Positions 55,355-64,000 of a stretch of 64,000 nucleotides of DNA are shown piece by piece. Within the stretch, counting starts at the first letter, position 1, and each line of letters opens with the position of its first letter. Under the pieces are notes generated by a model, which made no database searches, was not told the DNA's origin, and saw only the letters and a program-made list of their open reading frames with translations. The position numbers and the translations under genes were made by a program. Source of the stretch: Heloderma charlesbogerti (taxonomy: Eukaryota; Chordata; Lepidosauria; Squamata; Helodermatidae); contig JANEZZ010002683.1 in assembly GCA_026122225.1 (NCBI GenBank), positions 868,001 to 932,000 of the forward strand. Reading direction: 5' to 3'.

Positions 55355-55956
55355 GAGAGGGTGAAGATTTCAGATACTGGGCCGCCAAGCCATTTCAGAC
55401 TTTATAGGAAGAATGAGCACCTTGATTTGAGCTTGAAAACAAACTGGAAGCCAGTGCAGCTGTTTCAAGACCACTATGGTCTTTCTAGCCTCCATGTTTT
55501 GCACAAGCTGAAGTTTCTGGACACTCTTCAAGGGCAGCTCCACATAGATTGCATTACAGTAATCTAAACATGAGGTAATTTAGCCATGGATTATTGTGGG
55601 CAGATCCATCTTCCTACAGAATGGACACAACTAGTGCACTGACCATGGCTGGGCAAAGGCACTCCTGGCCACCACTGCCACTGAACCATCCAGGAGCAGT
55701 GCTGGATCCAAGGCCACCCCCAAACTGCATACATGATTCTTCAGAGGGAGCGCTACCCCATCCAAAACAGGCTGTACCCCAGTCCTGGGTTGGCCTGTCT
55801 ACTAAGCCAACAGGACTTCCATTTTTTTCTTCAATGTCGAGTCTCAGTTTGTTCACCCACTTCCACTCCTTCACTGCACCCAGTTCATGGTTTCCACACA
55901 GCCTCCTTGGCATCAGTTGAAAAAGGAGAGATACAGCTGGTGATCATCAGCATAGT
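55355..55956 (-). pseudogene. L2 LINE reverse transcriptase fragment
   Basis: Minus-strand frames give HYADDHQLYLSF (55960), WVNKLRLDIEEKNGSPVGL, GVQPVLDGVALPLKNHVCSL (55770), LDPALLLDGSVAVVARSAF (55700), then an AIYVELPLKSVQKLQL-like run (55540) and LKQLHWLPVCFQAQIKVL (55440). These are the ordered landmarks of L2. YADD is intact but the frame is broken. The first part of the YADD region is separated by a MITE and continues at 56341. Confidence 0.75.
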
Positions 55957-55964
55957 GATGAGAC

Positions 55965-56332
55965 CAGGCATGTTGGAGGAATCCTCAGTGGATACAGATG
56001 AGTTCGGATTTTTGTGAATCCGACCTGAGGATTCTGTAGCAGACTGGCTTTTCCCCTGTCGGGCAGATTCCATGGACTTGCTGACCAGTTTTCTAACTTT
56101 CCCGAATTTTGTGCAGATTTCAGTGTAGAAAAATATCCAAAATGTTTAAAAACCCAGCCAAAAATGCACATCCCCCCATAAGCAAAAGCATAGAAATGTG
56201 CATTTGGGGGAATTTGCGCATTTCTGCACATGCAAATTTGTGCATATGCAGATTTGTGCAAATTTGGAAGCTAAAAAACTAAAATCTATGAAACACAGAG
56301 AGAACAGAGTTTACACAATCCGTACATCCTTT
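55965..56332. mobile_element. hAT-like MITE (fourth family), copy 3
   Basis: Starts caggcatgttggaggaatcc, ends caatccgtacatccttt, flanked by a perfect duplication GATGAGAC (55957-55964, 56333-56340). It lies inside the L2 reverse transcriptase. Confidence 0.8.
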
Positions 56333-56340
56333 GATGAGAC

Positions 56341-56386
56341 CCAGTCTTAAAACTCCAGATGACTTTCGCCAGCAGCTTTATTTATA
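56341..56386 (-). pseudogene. L2 LINE continuation beyond the MITE
   Basis: Minus reading LLAKVIWSFKTG leads directly into the HYADD of the main fragment once the MITE and one duplicate are removed. Confidence 0.5.
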
Positions 56387-56702
56387 TGTTACAGTCAGGG
56401 CCAGAAATATCGGAACAAGGATAACTGTTTTGGCAGTTGGCCTCTGTACACCACCACATTGAAGTTGAAAGGAAACACACCCAGATGGGAGCGAAGTCAC
56501 AACTTTCAGCTGTAATGCAAGGGGTGTGACAAAAGTGGGGCACTAACCATTCAGGAAGGACAGCCAGTGGCATACACGCACCCCCATCGTTGGTGGCTCA
56601 TAAGTAATGGAACAAACCAACATCATTTCAAACTTAAGGATCGCCTTTAGTACCTGGATGAAAATCCTTTGCAGTCAATGACTGCCTGAAGTCTGGAACC
56701 CA

Positions 56703-56872
56703 GCAGGCTGCCCAGCTGCCGGATACACAGCTGCGGGCGGCCCGGGCCGGTGGCTCCGCGGAATCTCCATGGAGCGGAGCCAGCCGGAGAGAATTTGGGG
56801 GGGGGGACAGCACCTCCCCCCCCACCGCGAATGTCACCCTTCGAAAAGGTGAGTGACTTTCATACATCCCTA
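56703..56872 (+). mobile_element. palindromic hAT-like MITE, copy G (right end only)
   Basis: It contains the GC-rich arm (gcgggcggcccgggccgg), caccgcgaatgtcaccc, donor AAAAG/GTGAGT at 56849-56854 and the end CATACATCCCTA. The left side is lost at the junction with the inverted Tc1 piece. The right flank gcaaaaac is the Tc1 sequence. Confidence 0.75.
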
Positions 56873-56941
56873 GCAAAAACAGTGGGAGTGGCCAACACAA
56901 CAGTTTGGAACATCCTGAAAGAGAAGGAATTAACTGGCAAG

Positions 56942-57913
56942 TAGGGGTGCACAAAAGTCACTTACCTGGTCTTGCAGCTTTTCGCGGTGGGGGGGAGGCG
57001 CTTTGCTGCTCTCCCCCCGAAGTTCAGGCCGGGGGGGGAGGCTTCCTGCCTCGCCCGGCCGAAATTCAGGCCAGGGGGGAGGCTTCCCGCCTCGCCCGGC
57101 CGAAATTCAGGCCAGGGAGGAGGCGCCTCGCCTTGCCCGGCCGCGAACTAAAAAGTAAAAAAAACAAAACAAATGCCCCCGTGATAGGCTACGTAACGAT
57201 TAACATAGCCTATCATGGCTAGATCTGCAAAGTCAGCCGTGATAGGCTACGTTAATCATCACGTAGCCTATCACGGGTGACTTAAAAAAAAAAAACAAGC
57301 GCGTACGCAAATGGCGGCCCCCATAGGGAGCCGCCATTCGCATTCCTTATTTGGTCGCTGTAGTCTACGTAAATCTTTACGTAGACTAGGGCGAAAATAA
57401 GGGCAATGCAAATAGCGTTGCCCTTATTTTCACCATAGTCTACGTAATCTTTACGTAGACTACAGCGACCAAATAAGGAGCGTGAATGGCGGCTCCCTAT
57501 GGGGGCCGCCATTATCCGTACACGCTTTTTTTTTTTTTTAAAGTCACCCGTGATAGGCTACGTGACAATTTACGTAGCCTATCACGGCTGACTTTGCAAA
57601 TCTAGCCGTGATAGGCTACGTTAATCGTCACATAGCCTATCACAGGGGCATTTTTTTTTAATTTACTTTTATTGGAATGGTGGCGGCGGCAGCCGGTCGA
57701 AAGATCGGCTGCCGCCCCCACCCCTGACGAAGACCCGACGAACCGCCGCCGGGACCCGCCGCCGGGAGGGACATTTGCCAAAGGTAAGTCCCGTCCCGGG
57801 GGGGGTGCGGGGGGTGGGGGGGCGGAGATTTCTCCCCGAAACATTTTCGGGGGGCCGAACACGTTGGCGCTCGGCCCCCCAAAGTTTCAGGGAGAAATTC
57901 TCCGCCAACCCTA
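56942..57913. mobile_element. palindromic hAT-like MITE, copy H
   Basis: 972 bp, ends TAGGGGTGCACAAAAGTC and CTCCGCCAACCCTA, flanked by CTGGCAAG (56934-56941) and CTGGTAAG (57914-57921). Two gtgataggctacgt hairpins on each side (57180-57280 and 57549-57645) enclose a larger palindrome (57300-57525) with arms acgcaaatggcgg.cccatag, attccttatttggtcgctg and gtagtctacgtaaa. Outward donors at 56960-56965 (minus) and 57784-57789 (plus). Three GC-rich units of about 45 bp lie near the left end. Confidence 0.88.
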
Positions 57914-58460
57914 CTGGTAAGCTTAGCAATAGCAAAAGGCCTAGAAGACCACGGAAGACAACTAAAGGGGATGACCGCAGAATTCTGCTCATGGTGAAGA
58001 GGAACCGTTTCACAACATCTAGCCAGGCCAAGAACGCTCTTGCGGAGGTAGGCATGTCATTGTCAACATCTACAGTCAAGAGACAGCTTTATGAATGTAA
58101 ATGCAAAGGCTTCACAACAAGGTGCAAACCACTGGTTATGCTCAAGAACAGACAGGTCAGATTAGCCTTTGCGAGCAAACACCTAAAAAAGCCTGCCCAG
58201 TTCTGGAATAAGATTCTTTGGACTGATGAAACCAAGATTAACTTGTACCAGAATGATGGGAAGAGAAAAGTATGGAGAAGGAAAGGAACAGCTCATGATC
58301 CAAAGCATACCATGTCATCTGTCAAACATGGTGGAGGCAGTGTTATGGCATGGGCATGTATGGCTGCCAATGGAACCGGGTCACTGGTGTTTTTTGATGA
58401 TCTGGCTGCTGATAAAAGCAGCAGGATGAATTCTGAAGTGTATAGGGCTATGTTTTCTGC

Positions 58461-59296
58461 GAGGGATGTCGGAGAATTTCTCCACGAATCTCCGGGAGGC
58501 CGAATGCCAACACATTCGGCCCCTCAAAATTGGTGGAGAAATGGTCCACCCCCCCCGCCACCCCCCGGAATGGGACTTACCTTTGCCAAATGTCCCTGGT
58601 GGTGGCGGCTCCCGGCGGCGGCGGCCGCCATTTCCAAGTAAAAAAAAACAACACACAAGCAAACGTGATAGGCTACGTAAAGATTTACGTAGCCTATCAC
58701 GGCGAGATTTTCAAAAAACACCGTGTTAGGCTATGTAAATCCTTACATAGCCTATCACGGCTGACTTTGGGGGGGGAAAGCGTGTACGCAAATGGCGGCG
58801 CCCATGGGCGCCGCCATTTGCGTTCCTTATTTGGGCACGTGTAGTCTATGTAAACATTTACGTAGACTACAGCGAAAATAAGGGCAACGCAAATAGCGTT
58901 GCTGTTATTTTCACTGTAGTCTACGTAAATGTTTAGGTAGACTACACGTGCCCAAATAAGGAACGCAAATGGCGGCGCCCATGGGTGCCGCCATTTGCTT
59001 ACGCACTTCCCCCTCCCCAAAGTCAGCCGTGATAGGCTACGTAAGGATTTACGTAGCCTATCACGGCTGACTGCAGGGACGCAAACGGCGGCGGCTATGG
59101 CCGCCGCCATTTGTGTCCCGGCCGGCCAGGAGGATTCGCGGCCGGAGGGACGGGGCGCCTCCCCCCCAGCCAGAATTTCGGCTGGAGGGATGGGGCGCCT
59201 CCCCCCCGGCCAGAATTTCGGCTGGAGGAACGGAGCGCCTCCCCCCCACCGCGAAGCAAGCTGCGGGACCAGGCAAGTGATTTTCGTCCATCCCTA
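58461..59296. mobile_element. palindromic hAT-like MITE, copy I
   Basis: 836 bp, starts gagggatgtcggagaatttc, ends GATTTTCGTCCATCCCTA, flanked by TTTTCTGC (58453-58460) and CTTTCTGC (59297-59304). Hairpin series as in E: cgtgataggctacgtaa (58664), ccgtgttaggctatgtaa (58720), gcaaatggcggcgcccatgg (58789), gtagtctatgtaaac (58840), caacgcaaatagcgttg (58884), its mirrors to 58990, and ccgtgataggctacgtaa (59027). Outward donors at 58575-58580 (minus) and a GC-type donor GCAAGT at 59274-59279 (plus). Three GC-rich units (agccagaatttcggctggag) precede the right end. Confidence 0.88.
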
Positions 59297-59796
59297 CTTT
59301 CTGCTCAGATTCAGCCGAATGCTGCCAAACTGATAGGATGCCGCTTCATATTGCAGATGGATAACGACTCAAAACATACAGCAAAAGCTACCGAAGAGTT
59401 TTTGAAGGCAAAGAAGTGGGACGTTCTTCAATGGCCAAGTCAGTCACCTGATCTCAACCCAATAGAGCATGCTTTTCACTTCCTGAAGACAAGACTGAAG
59501 GCAGAAAGACCCACAAACAAGCAGCAGCTGAAGGCAGCTGGCGTAAAGGCCTGGCAAAGCATCTCGAGGGAGGAAATTCAGCATTTGGTCATGTCCATGG
59601 GTTCCAGACTTCAGGCAGTCATTGACTGCAAAGGATTTTCATCCAGGTATTAAAGGCGATCCTTAAGTTTGAAATGATGTTGGTTTGTTCCATTACTTAT
59701 GAGCCACCAACAATGGGTGTGTGTGTATGCTACTGGCTGTCCTTCCTGAATGGTTAGTGCACCACTTTTGCCAAACCCCTTGAATTATAGCTGAAA

Positions 59797-62700
59797 TTAC
59801 ATCCCTACTTTGGTGTCCTAGGCAAGGTGGTATTTTGGCTCCCCAGCGGACATGCCGCTGCTGCTCATTCTTCTTTCCCCTCATTCTTAGGGTATTTTAT
59901 AGCTTATTTTGAATTTATTTTGGTGGTGTTTTTGAGCTTGATGACTGTGAGGTGGCCATGATTTTTTTCTTTTTCTTTCTGTTACACATGTCTCCATTGC
60001 TCTGCAGCATCCCAGGCTGCCTGTACTCCCTGATCTGAAAAAGCCCTGTGGGAGGAATTTCCTCAGGACGGTATCCCCTGGACTTTCATTGAGGTGCAGG
60101 AAGCCCAGGAGGCTACAGGCTGCCAGAGAGAAGATTCTACAATGAAAGACAGGATGCTCGCATACTCTCCTTGGCCATAAGTTAGGTAAACAAAAGAACC
60201 CTGAACCCAACCCATGAGAATTTCTCTGGAATTTCCTTCTCCTTTGAATTTCCCCCCGAAAGCAGTTTCTTTTCTATCAAATTGAATGAGAATGTTTGAA
60301 AAAAACGACTGGCACAGCACTCATGTGTGGCCCTCTTGGCAGCGGAGGGGTGTGCAGATGTACTGCAGCCCTCCCAGCACCGGACAGAGCCTGGGCTCGG
60401 AGGAAGAGCCAGGGCATCTCCACTGCCCCCCCCCACAGCTGCCACTGTCATCTTCAAGGGCTTGCTTGGCACCCCCAGAATGTGGCGCCTGGGCCGCATC
60501 CTCATGTCCCTTGAGGTGCCTCTGCTGTGACACTTCCAGTGTTTCCCTGTTCCTAATGCTTTGTTGTGTGAGGTGCACGTTGCCCTCCATCGCTATCTCG
60601 ATGGAAGGCATGCGTGCAGCAAGACCAGTTATTGGTATTCGGCATTAGCAAAGGAGGATGGAGCCATTGTGACACACCAGCCATATTGCAGACAGTGCAT
60701 GCTTTGCTAGGTTGTGATTTCACTGCATGTCACTGTGATGGATTTGTAGAGCAGCACTGAACCAAGGTCTTCCCAAGACAGATCCTACTTACTTTGGATG
60801 GGGAAAAAAGAGAATAAAACCAAGTCTTTCATTCCTGTGTTAACACAGTCAGCGACTTGGCCAGCATGCAATGAAATTTTGAAGATAGTGGGGTGTTTGA
60901 CCAGAACATGTTGTGGTGTATCTTAGTTAACCTGCACTGTTTTTTGCAGCTGTTCCAAAACAAATAACTGCAGAAATAAATGGAACACTTCTGTTATTAC
61001 TGATGAGGACAATGACGACACCTAGAAAAGACAACTAGAAATACACTTACAGCATTTAGGTTTGTAGGATCAGTTTTGCACAGAATTCTCCAATATGTCA
61101 ACCACTCCTTCTAAACTACAACTGTGAAATGATTGTTTCTCTTTTGTAGTAATTGTCTTTTATTACATATTTAATTTGGATGCTTTGAATGGCTAATGGT
61201 GTGTATTTGCCACCACCTATATTTTTTTCAATGTTCAGTTATTAAATGATATGTTTTCCTAATTGAGGCATGATGTTTCATCATATTCCTTACCAGCTTG
61301 TGATCATTCTAGGTAGCAATGGCACAACACACACACGCGCGCACATACACCCATTATCCATGGCTTCCATAGTCAAAACTAGTATGCAATTTTTTTTTCT
61401 AGCTACTCAAAATAAACAGGCTTTATCCAGCTTCCATGGTTAAATAATAAACTTAGTTCAGCCAGGTAAAAAATAGTTCCACTCAGTTGAGTATCCAAGA
61501 TAAGGATAATCTTCTAGTAGATGGGATTTCTTTGTCAACTAAACTATGTGGCAAGTAGGAAGAGGGCACTTGTGCTGGAAAGTTTGGCTTGATGCCAACT
61601 ATCTCTCTTCCTTGGAAATGGAAGTGAGGCATTGGGGAAGGGAGAGAGCAAGCAGGAGGCTGTCTGTCTAAAGCACTGTGAGGGGATGCTCAGACATTCA
61701 CTCTCATTTATTTAGGAGGTGCTGGTTCGTGTTCAGCCTCCCCACTAGCCACGTCCTGTCTCCAGTCTCCATGCGTCAAGGCTTTCACCCTTGCAGGGAC
61801 ATTTCCTCCCTTTCCCTTTGTTCTCACTGCTTCCTCTTGTTTCCCTCCAGCCTCCTTGCCCTTCTTTGCCTCCATTCACTGGTTTTCCTTTACACAGTTG
61901 TCCTTCCTCATACCCCTTGGCTGGGCCACCTGCCTCTTGCTTGCTTTCCCCTGCTGTTTCAAAGTTCCCTCTCCAATAACTTTGCCCTACCCTGCTCAAA
62001 CAACGATTCCCCAGGTGTTCCAAATTATGAGCTCTGGCTTGGACAGCAGGACCCTGTTGTAGTCTGTTTGCTTTTAGCTATAACGAGGGAGCCGATTGCC
62101 AGGCTGGGAGCAGCTGGTCTTCAGAGCTGCCTGGAGACTGGACCCCTCTCTCCGGCGGCACAGATACACTTCATTCTGTTGCTCTGGAACTGGAGAGCTG
62201 ATGGGTAACACATTCTGGCTTCATCCATTGGCCAGGGGCCACTGGGAGGTGCGCCCCCTTGCCTCCCAGGGAGAACACCATGGCAATCCGGGCGGTGGAC
62301 AGGGAGAGAGACTAACCTGGCCCCATATATCAGCTAGAGAAGGAGCAGCTGCAGGAAGCTTACTCCAGACTTCCCTTCCAGAAAGAACACCCATCAGAAG
62401 TGAGTGAGACTAACTTGGCCTCATTCGTCAGCCAGAGAGGTCGCTGCTGCTCTAATGCTTGTTTTCCTCTTCTCTGATGGGCACCATGGTGGGTGATACA
62501 TCAACAGAATCTGACCTGGGCTCCCAGCACAACATACAGATGCTAAAGATTGGCATTCAAAGGGACAGGAACCCTAGAGATAAAGATAGAATTGATGTTA
62601 ACTACAACAACACCCCCTCTTTGACCCTTAAGTTTATATTGGTGCTGCACTGAATATCTAGGAGGGCACAGCTGGGAGAGACTAACCCTTCCTAGTTCCC

Positions 62701-64000
62701 CTGCCCAGTTTTCAGTAATACACACATCAGGTCAGTTCTCTCATCCACAATTAAACCATGGTTGAGGGAGATTTTGTTTTAGACCAACCTGGCATTCAGC
62801 AACAGCAGCACCAGACCAGAGGGCAAGCTGGTAAGGCAGCCAGAGACCATCTGGTTGGAGGAAGAAGCAGAAGACAGAAAAGGCATATGGTGTCTAATGC
62901 ACCTTTTCCTTAACTGGAAAAGATGCCTCCTTCCTTCCCATGATCACACTAATAGGGGCATTCCCATTACCCCCAGGGTATTCAGCAAATTTCCCAGATC
63001 CAATATAAAATAGAGGGCTCCTAGCCTGACTGGAATTCACTCACCCCAAATATCACCCAGATATTAATTGGTGGTGGGGTGGGGTGGGTGGTGGAACTCT
63101 GTTTGCCAAGGTGGCCTTTGAGCAGCACCTAGAAAGGAGCACGTGCTAGATCATTTTGAGTGTCCCTGCCTCTGCTCTCCCGGCTGCTGCACTCTGCTGC
63201 TGCTGGTTGCTGGGGTGCATTTGGCTCACTGGATGTAAGATTCTCAGCTCTGCTGCTCTCTGTCTCTATTACTCAAGCAGTAACCAAGGCTGAGAGGACA
63301 AAGGATGGAGAACACCTCTCAGCCAGTAATGGTTTTGCTGCATAGCCTGCTGTCCCCAATTATGCCACAAGCTAAAAGCCACAGGCCATTGGGTCTTGTC
63401 CTTTGGCTTGTGCCAAAGGCTTGCACCTCTGCCAAGGAGTAGCCTTTAAATACCTGGAAGAGATGGGGGAGAGAGACAAACACTTTCCACCAGGTTTCTC
63501 ACTTGGTAACAGGCCCTCCTCCCAGCAGGCTCCACACCCCTATACACGTGCTGCATGTGCACATTTTACATTGTTAAATGTACACTTAAAAAACATCTTA
63601 GGTGTCACCTAAAAACATAATGTGTGAAGTGGCCCTTACAAACTTATATACTGACTTGAAGAATATGAACAAATCAGCTCATCTTCTGTTCCTTCATGCC
63701 TCATCCTCATGGACCAAGACCCTGAACCCACATCCTCAGAGGATCCCAACCCTAGAGATAGGTAAGCTCAGTTCTGCACTAGATGGTTGCTTGGCCGTTT
63801 CCACAACGGCCAAATTTATGTAAATGGCAGCTGTAAAGAGGACCATTTATGCAACGTTACAGGGGTAAATGGTTTAAATAGGGGGGCAACATCTCTCACT
63901 CATCCCCAAATGCCCCCCCCCCCGGACACACACACACTTGTCCTCTTCTGAGGATGAAAGCAAAGACACTGGGACCTTTCTAGGGCACAGATAGATTCAT
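59797..64000. other. unique DNA, nothing recognised
   Basis: No repeat family, RNA gene or convincing exon. A short CA/CG run lies at 61325-61345, a G-rich run 'ggtggtggggtggggtgggt' at 63071, and a CA run at 63925-63940. Open frames around 60180-60650 and 61680-62400 overlap on both strands and show no motifs. Confidence 0.4.

Larger units (their letters stand above)
56873..59653 (+). pseudogene. Tc1 transposase in three coding blocks
   Basis: Block 1 (56873-56941) AKTVGVANTTVWNILKEKEL. Block 2 (57914-58460) KRPRRPRKTTKGDD ... LWTDETKINLYQNDGKRKVW ... VKHGGGSVMAWACMAANGTG ... NSEVYRAMFSA. Block 3 (59297-59653) LSAQIQPNAAKLIGCRF, LQMDNDSKHTAKATEEFL, SPDLNPIEHAFHFLKTR to the stop. Within the blocks there is no stop or frameshift and the D, D, E residues are present. 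The N-terminal start is missing because of the G junction. The blocks belong to one gene interrupted by elements H and I with their 8-bp duplications. Compared with copy 1 it is better preserved. Enzyme role as for copy 1. Confidence 0.9.
56392..59796 (+). mobile_element. Tc1-type transposon, copy 2, rearranged and split by three MITEs
   Basis: A TA precedes the left end CAGTCAGGGCCAGAAATA (56392). The left 311 bp (to 56702) are the transposase 3' end and 3' repeat in reverse orientation, not the expected 5' end. Transposase sequence in plus orientation follows at 56873-56941, 57914-58460 and 59297-59653, and then the normal 3' flank to 59796, where it is cut in the inverted repeat (after agctgaaa). 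The last bases abut ttacatcccta, which looks like a stray MITE end. Confidence 0.85.

Noticed and set aside
60182..62407. Open frames of 90-176 codons on both strands
   Set aside because: No motifs, overlapping antisense frames, no suitable splice sites. Left unannotated.

Overview
This window is vertebrate nuclear DNA, almost certainly from a squamate reptile (lizard or snake). No host gene can be assembled from it. The call rests on the mix of transposon families: BovB (RTE) LINEs, sauropsid CR1 with the octamer-like 3' end, L1, L2, Penelope, a tyrosine-recombinase retroelement, Tc1 and many hAT-type elements, together with a MIR-like SINE and a BovB-tailed SINE fragment. Species cannot be fixed by eye.

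Layout. 1-1560: a short left flank and a strong CpG island (about 355-1560), the best candidate host promoter. 2.9-16.5 kb: a tyrosine recombinase/SGNH element, a palindromic hAT-like element, several CR1/L3 pieces on both strands, hAT-like MITEs and a Penelope remnant. 17.2-18.8 kb: a Tc1 transposon with a broken transposase. 20-34.5 kb: a deep nest, in which an L1 ORF2 remnant (21.7-23.6 and 34.1-34.3 kb) is split by a CR1. That CR1 is split by a BovB copy with an intact 5' end (24163-27318, 14-bp target duplication) and by a second disturbed insert. A 4.6-kb hAT element (29485-34101, perfect 8-bp duplication) sits at the CR1/L1 junction and itself contains two palindromic elements and a 165-bp tandem repeat. 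34.5-43.2 kb: mostly unique DNA with one plausible host exon on the minus strand (35202-35391) and one stretch resembling a conserved non-coding element (38560-39030). 43.4-49.5 kb: an L1 with ORF1 only, then a second YR/SGNH element. 51.9-59.8 kb: a second nest in which an L2, a Tc1 and BovB fragments are interrupted by hAT-like elements. 59.8-64 kb: nothing recognised.

The most unusual feature is a family of non-autonomous hAT-like elements present as nine copies (A-I in the feature list). They have TAGGGATG-type ends and 8-bp target duplications. Their bodies are built of palindromes inside larger palindromes (arms such as CCGTGATAGGCTACGTAA). Almost every end carries a consensus splice donor (GTAAGT) pointing out of the element. 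Two neighbouring copies (E and F) carry the same 8-bp flank in opposite orientation, which is the footprint expected of an inversion between them. Three copies lie in a single Tc1 transposase gene whose split coding blocks are otherwise uninterrupted, so the family has moved fairly recently.

All coordinates come from direct reading. Family names come from recognising protein and terminal motifs, not from a database search.
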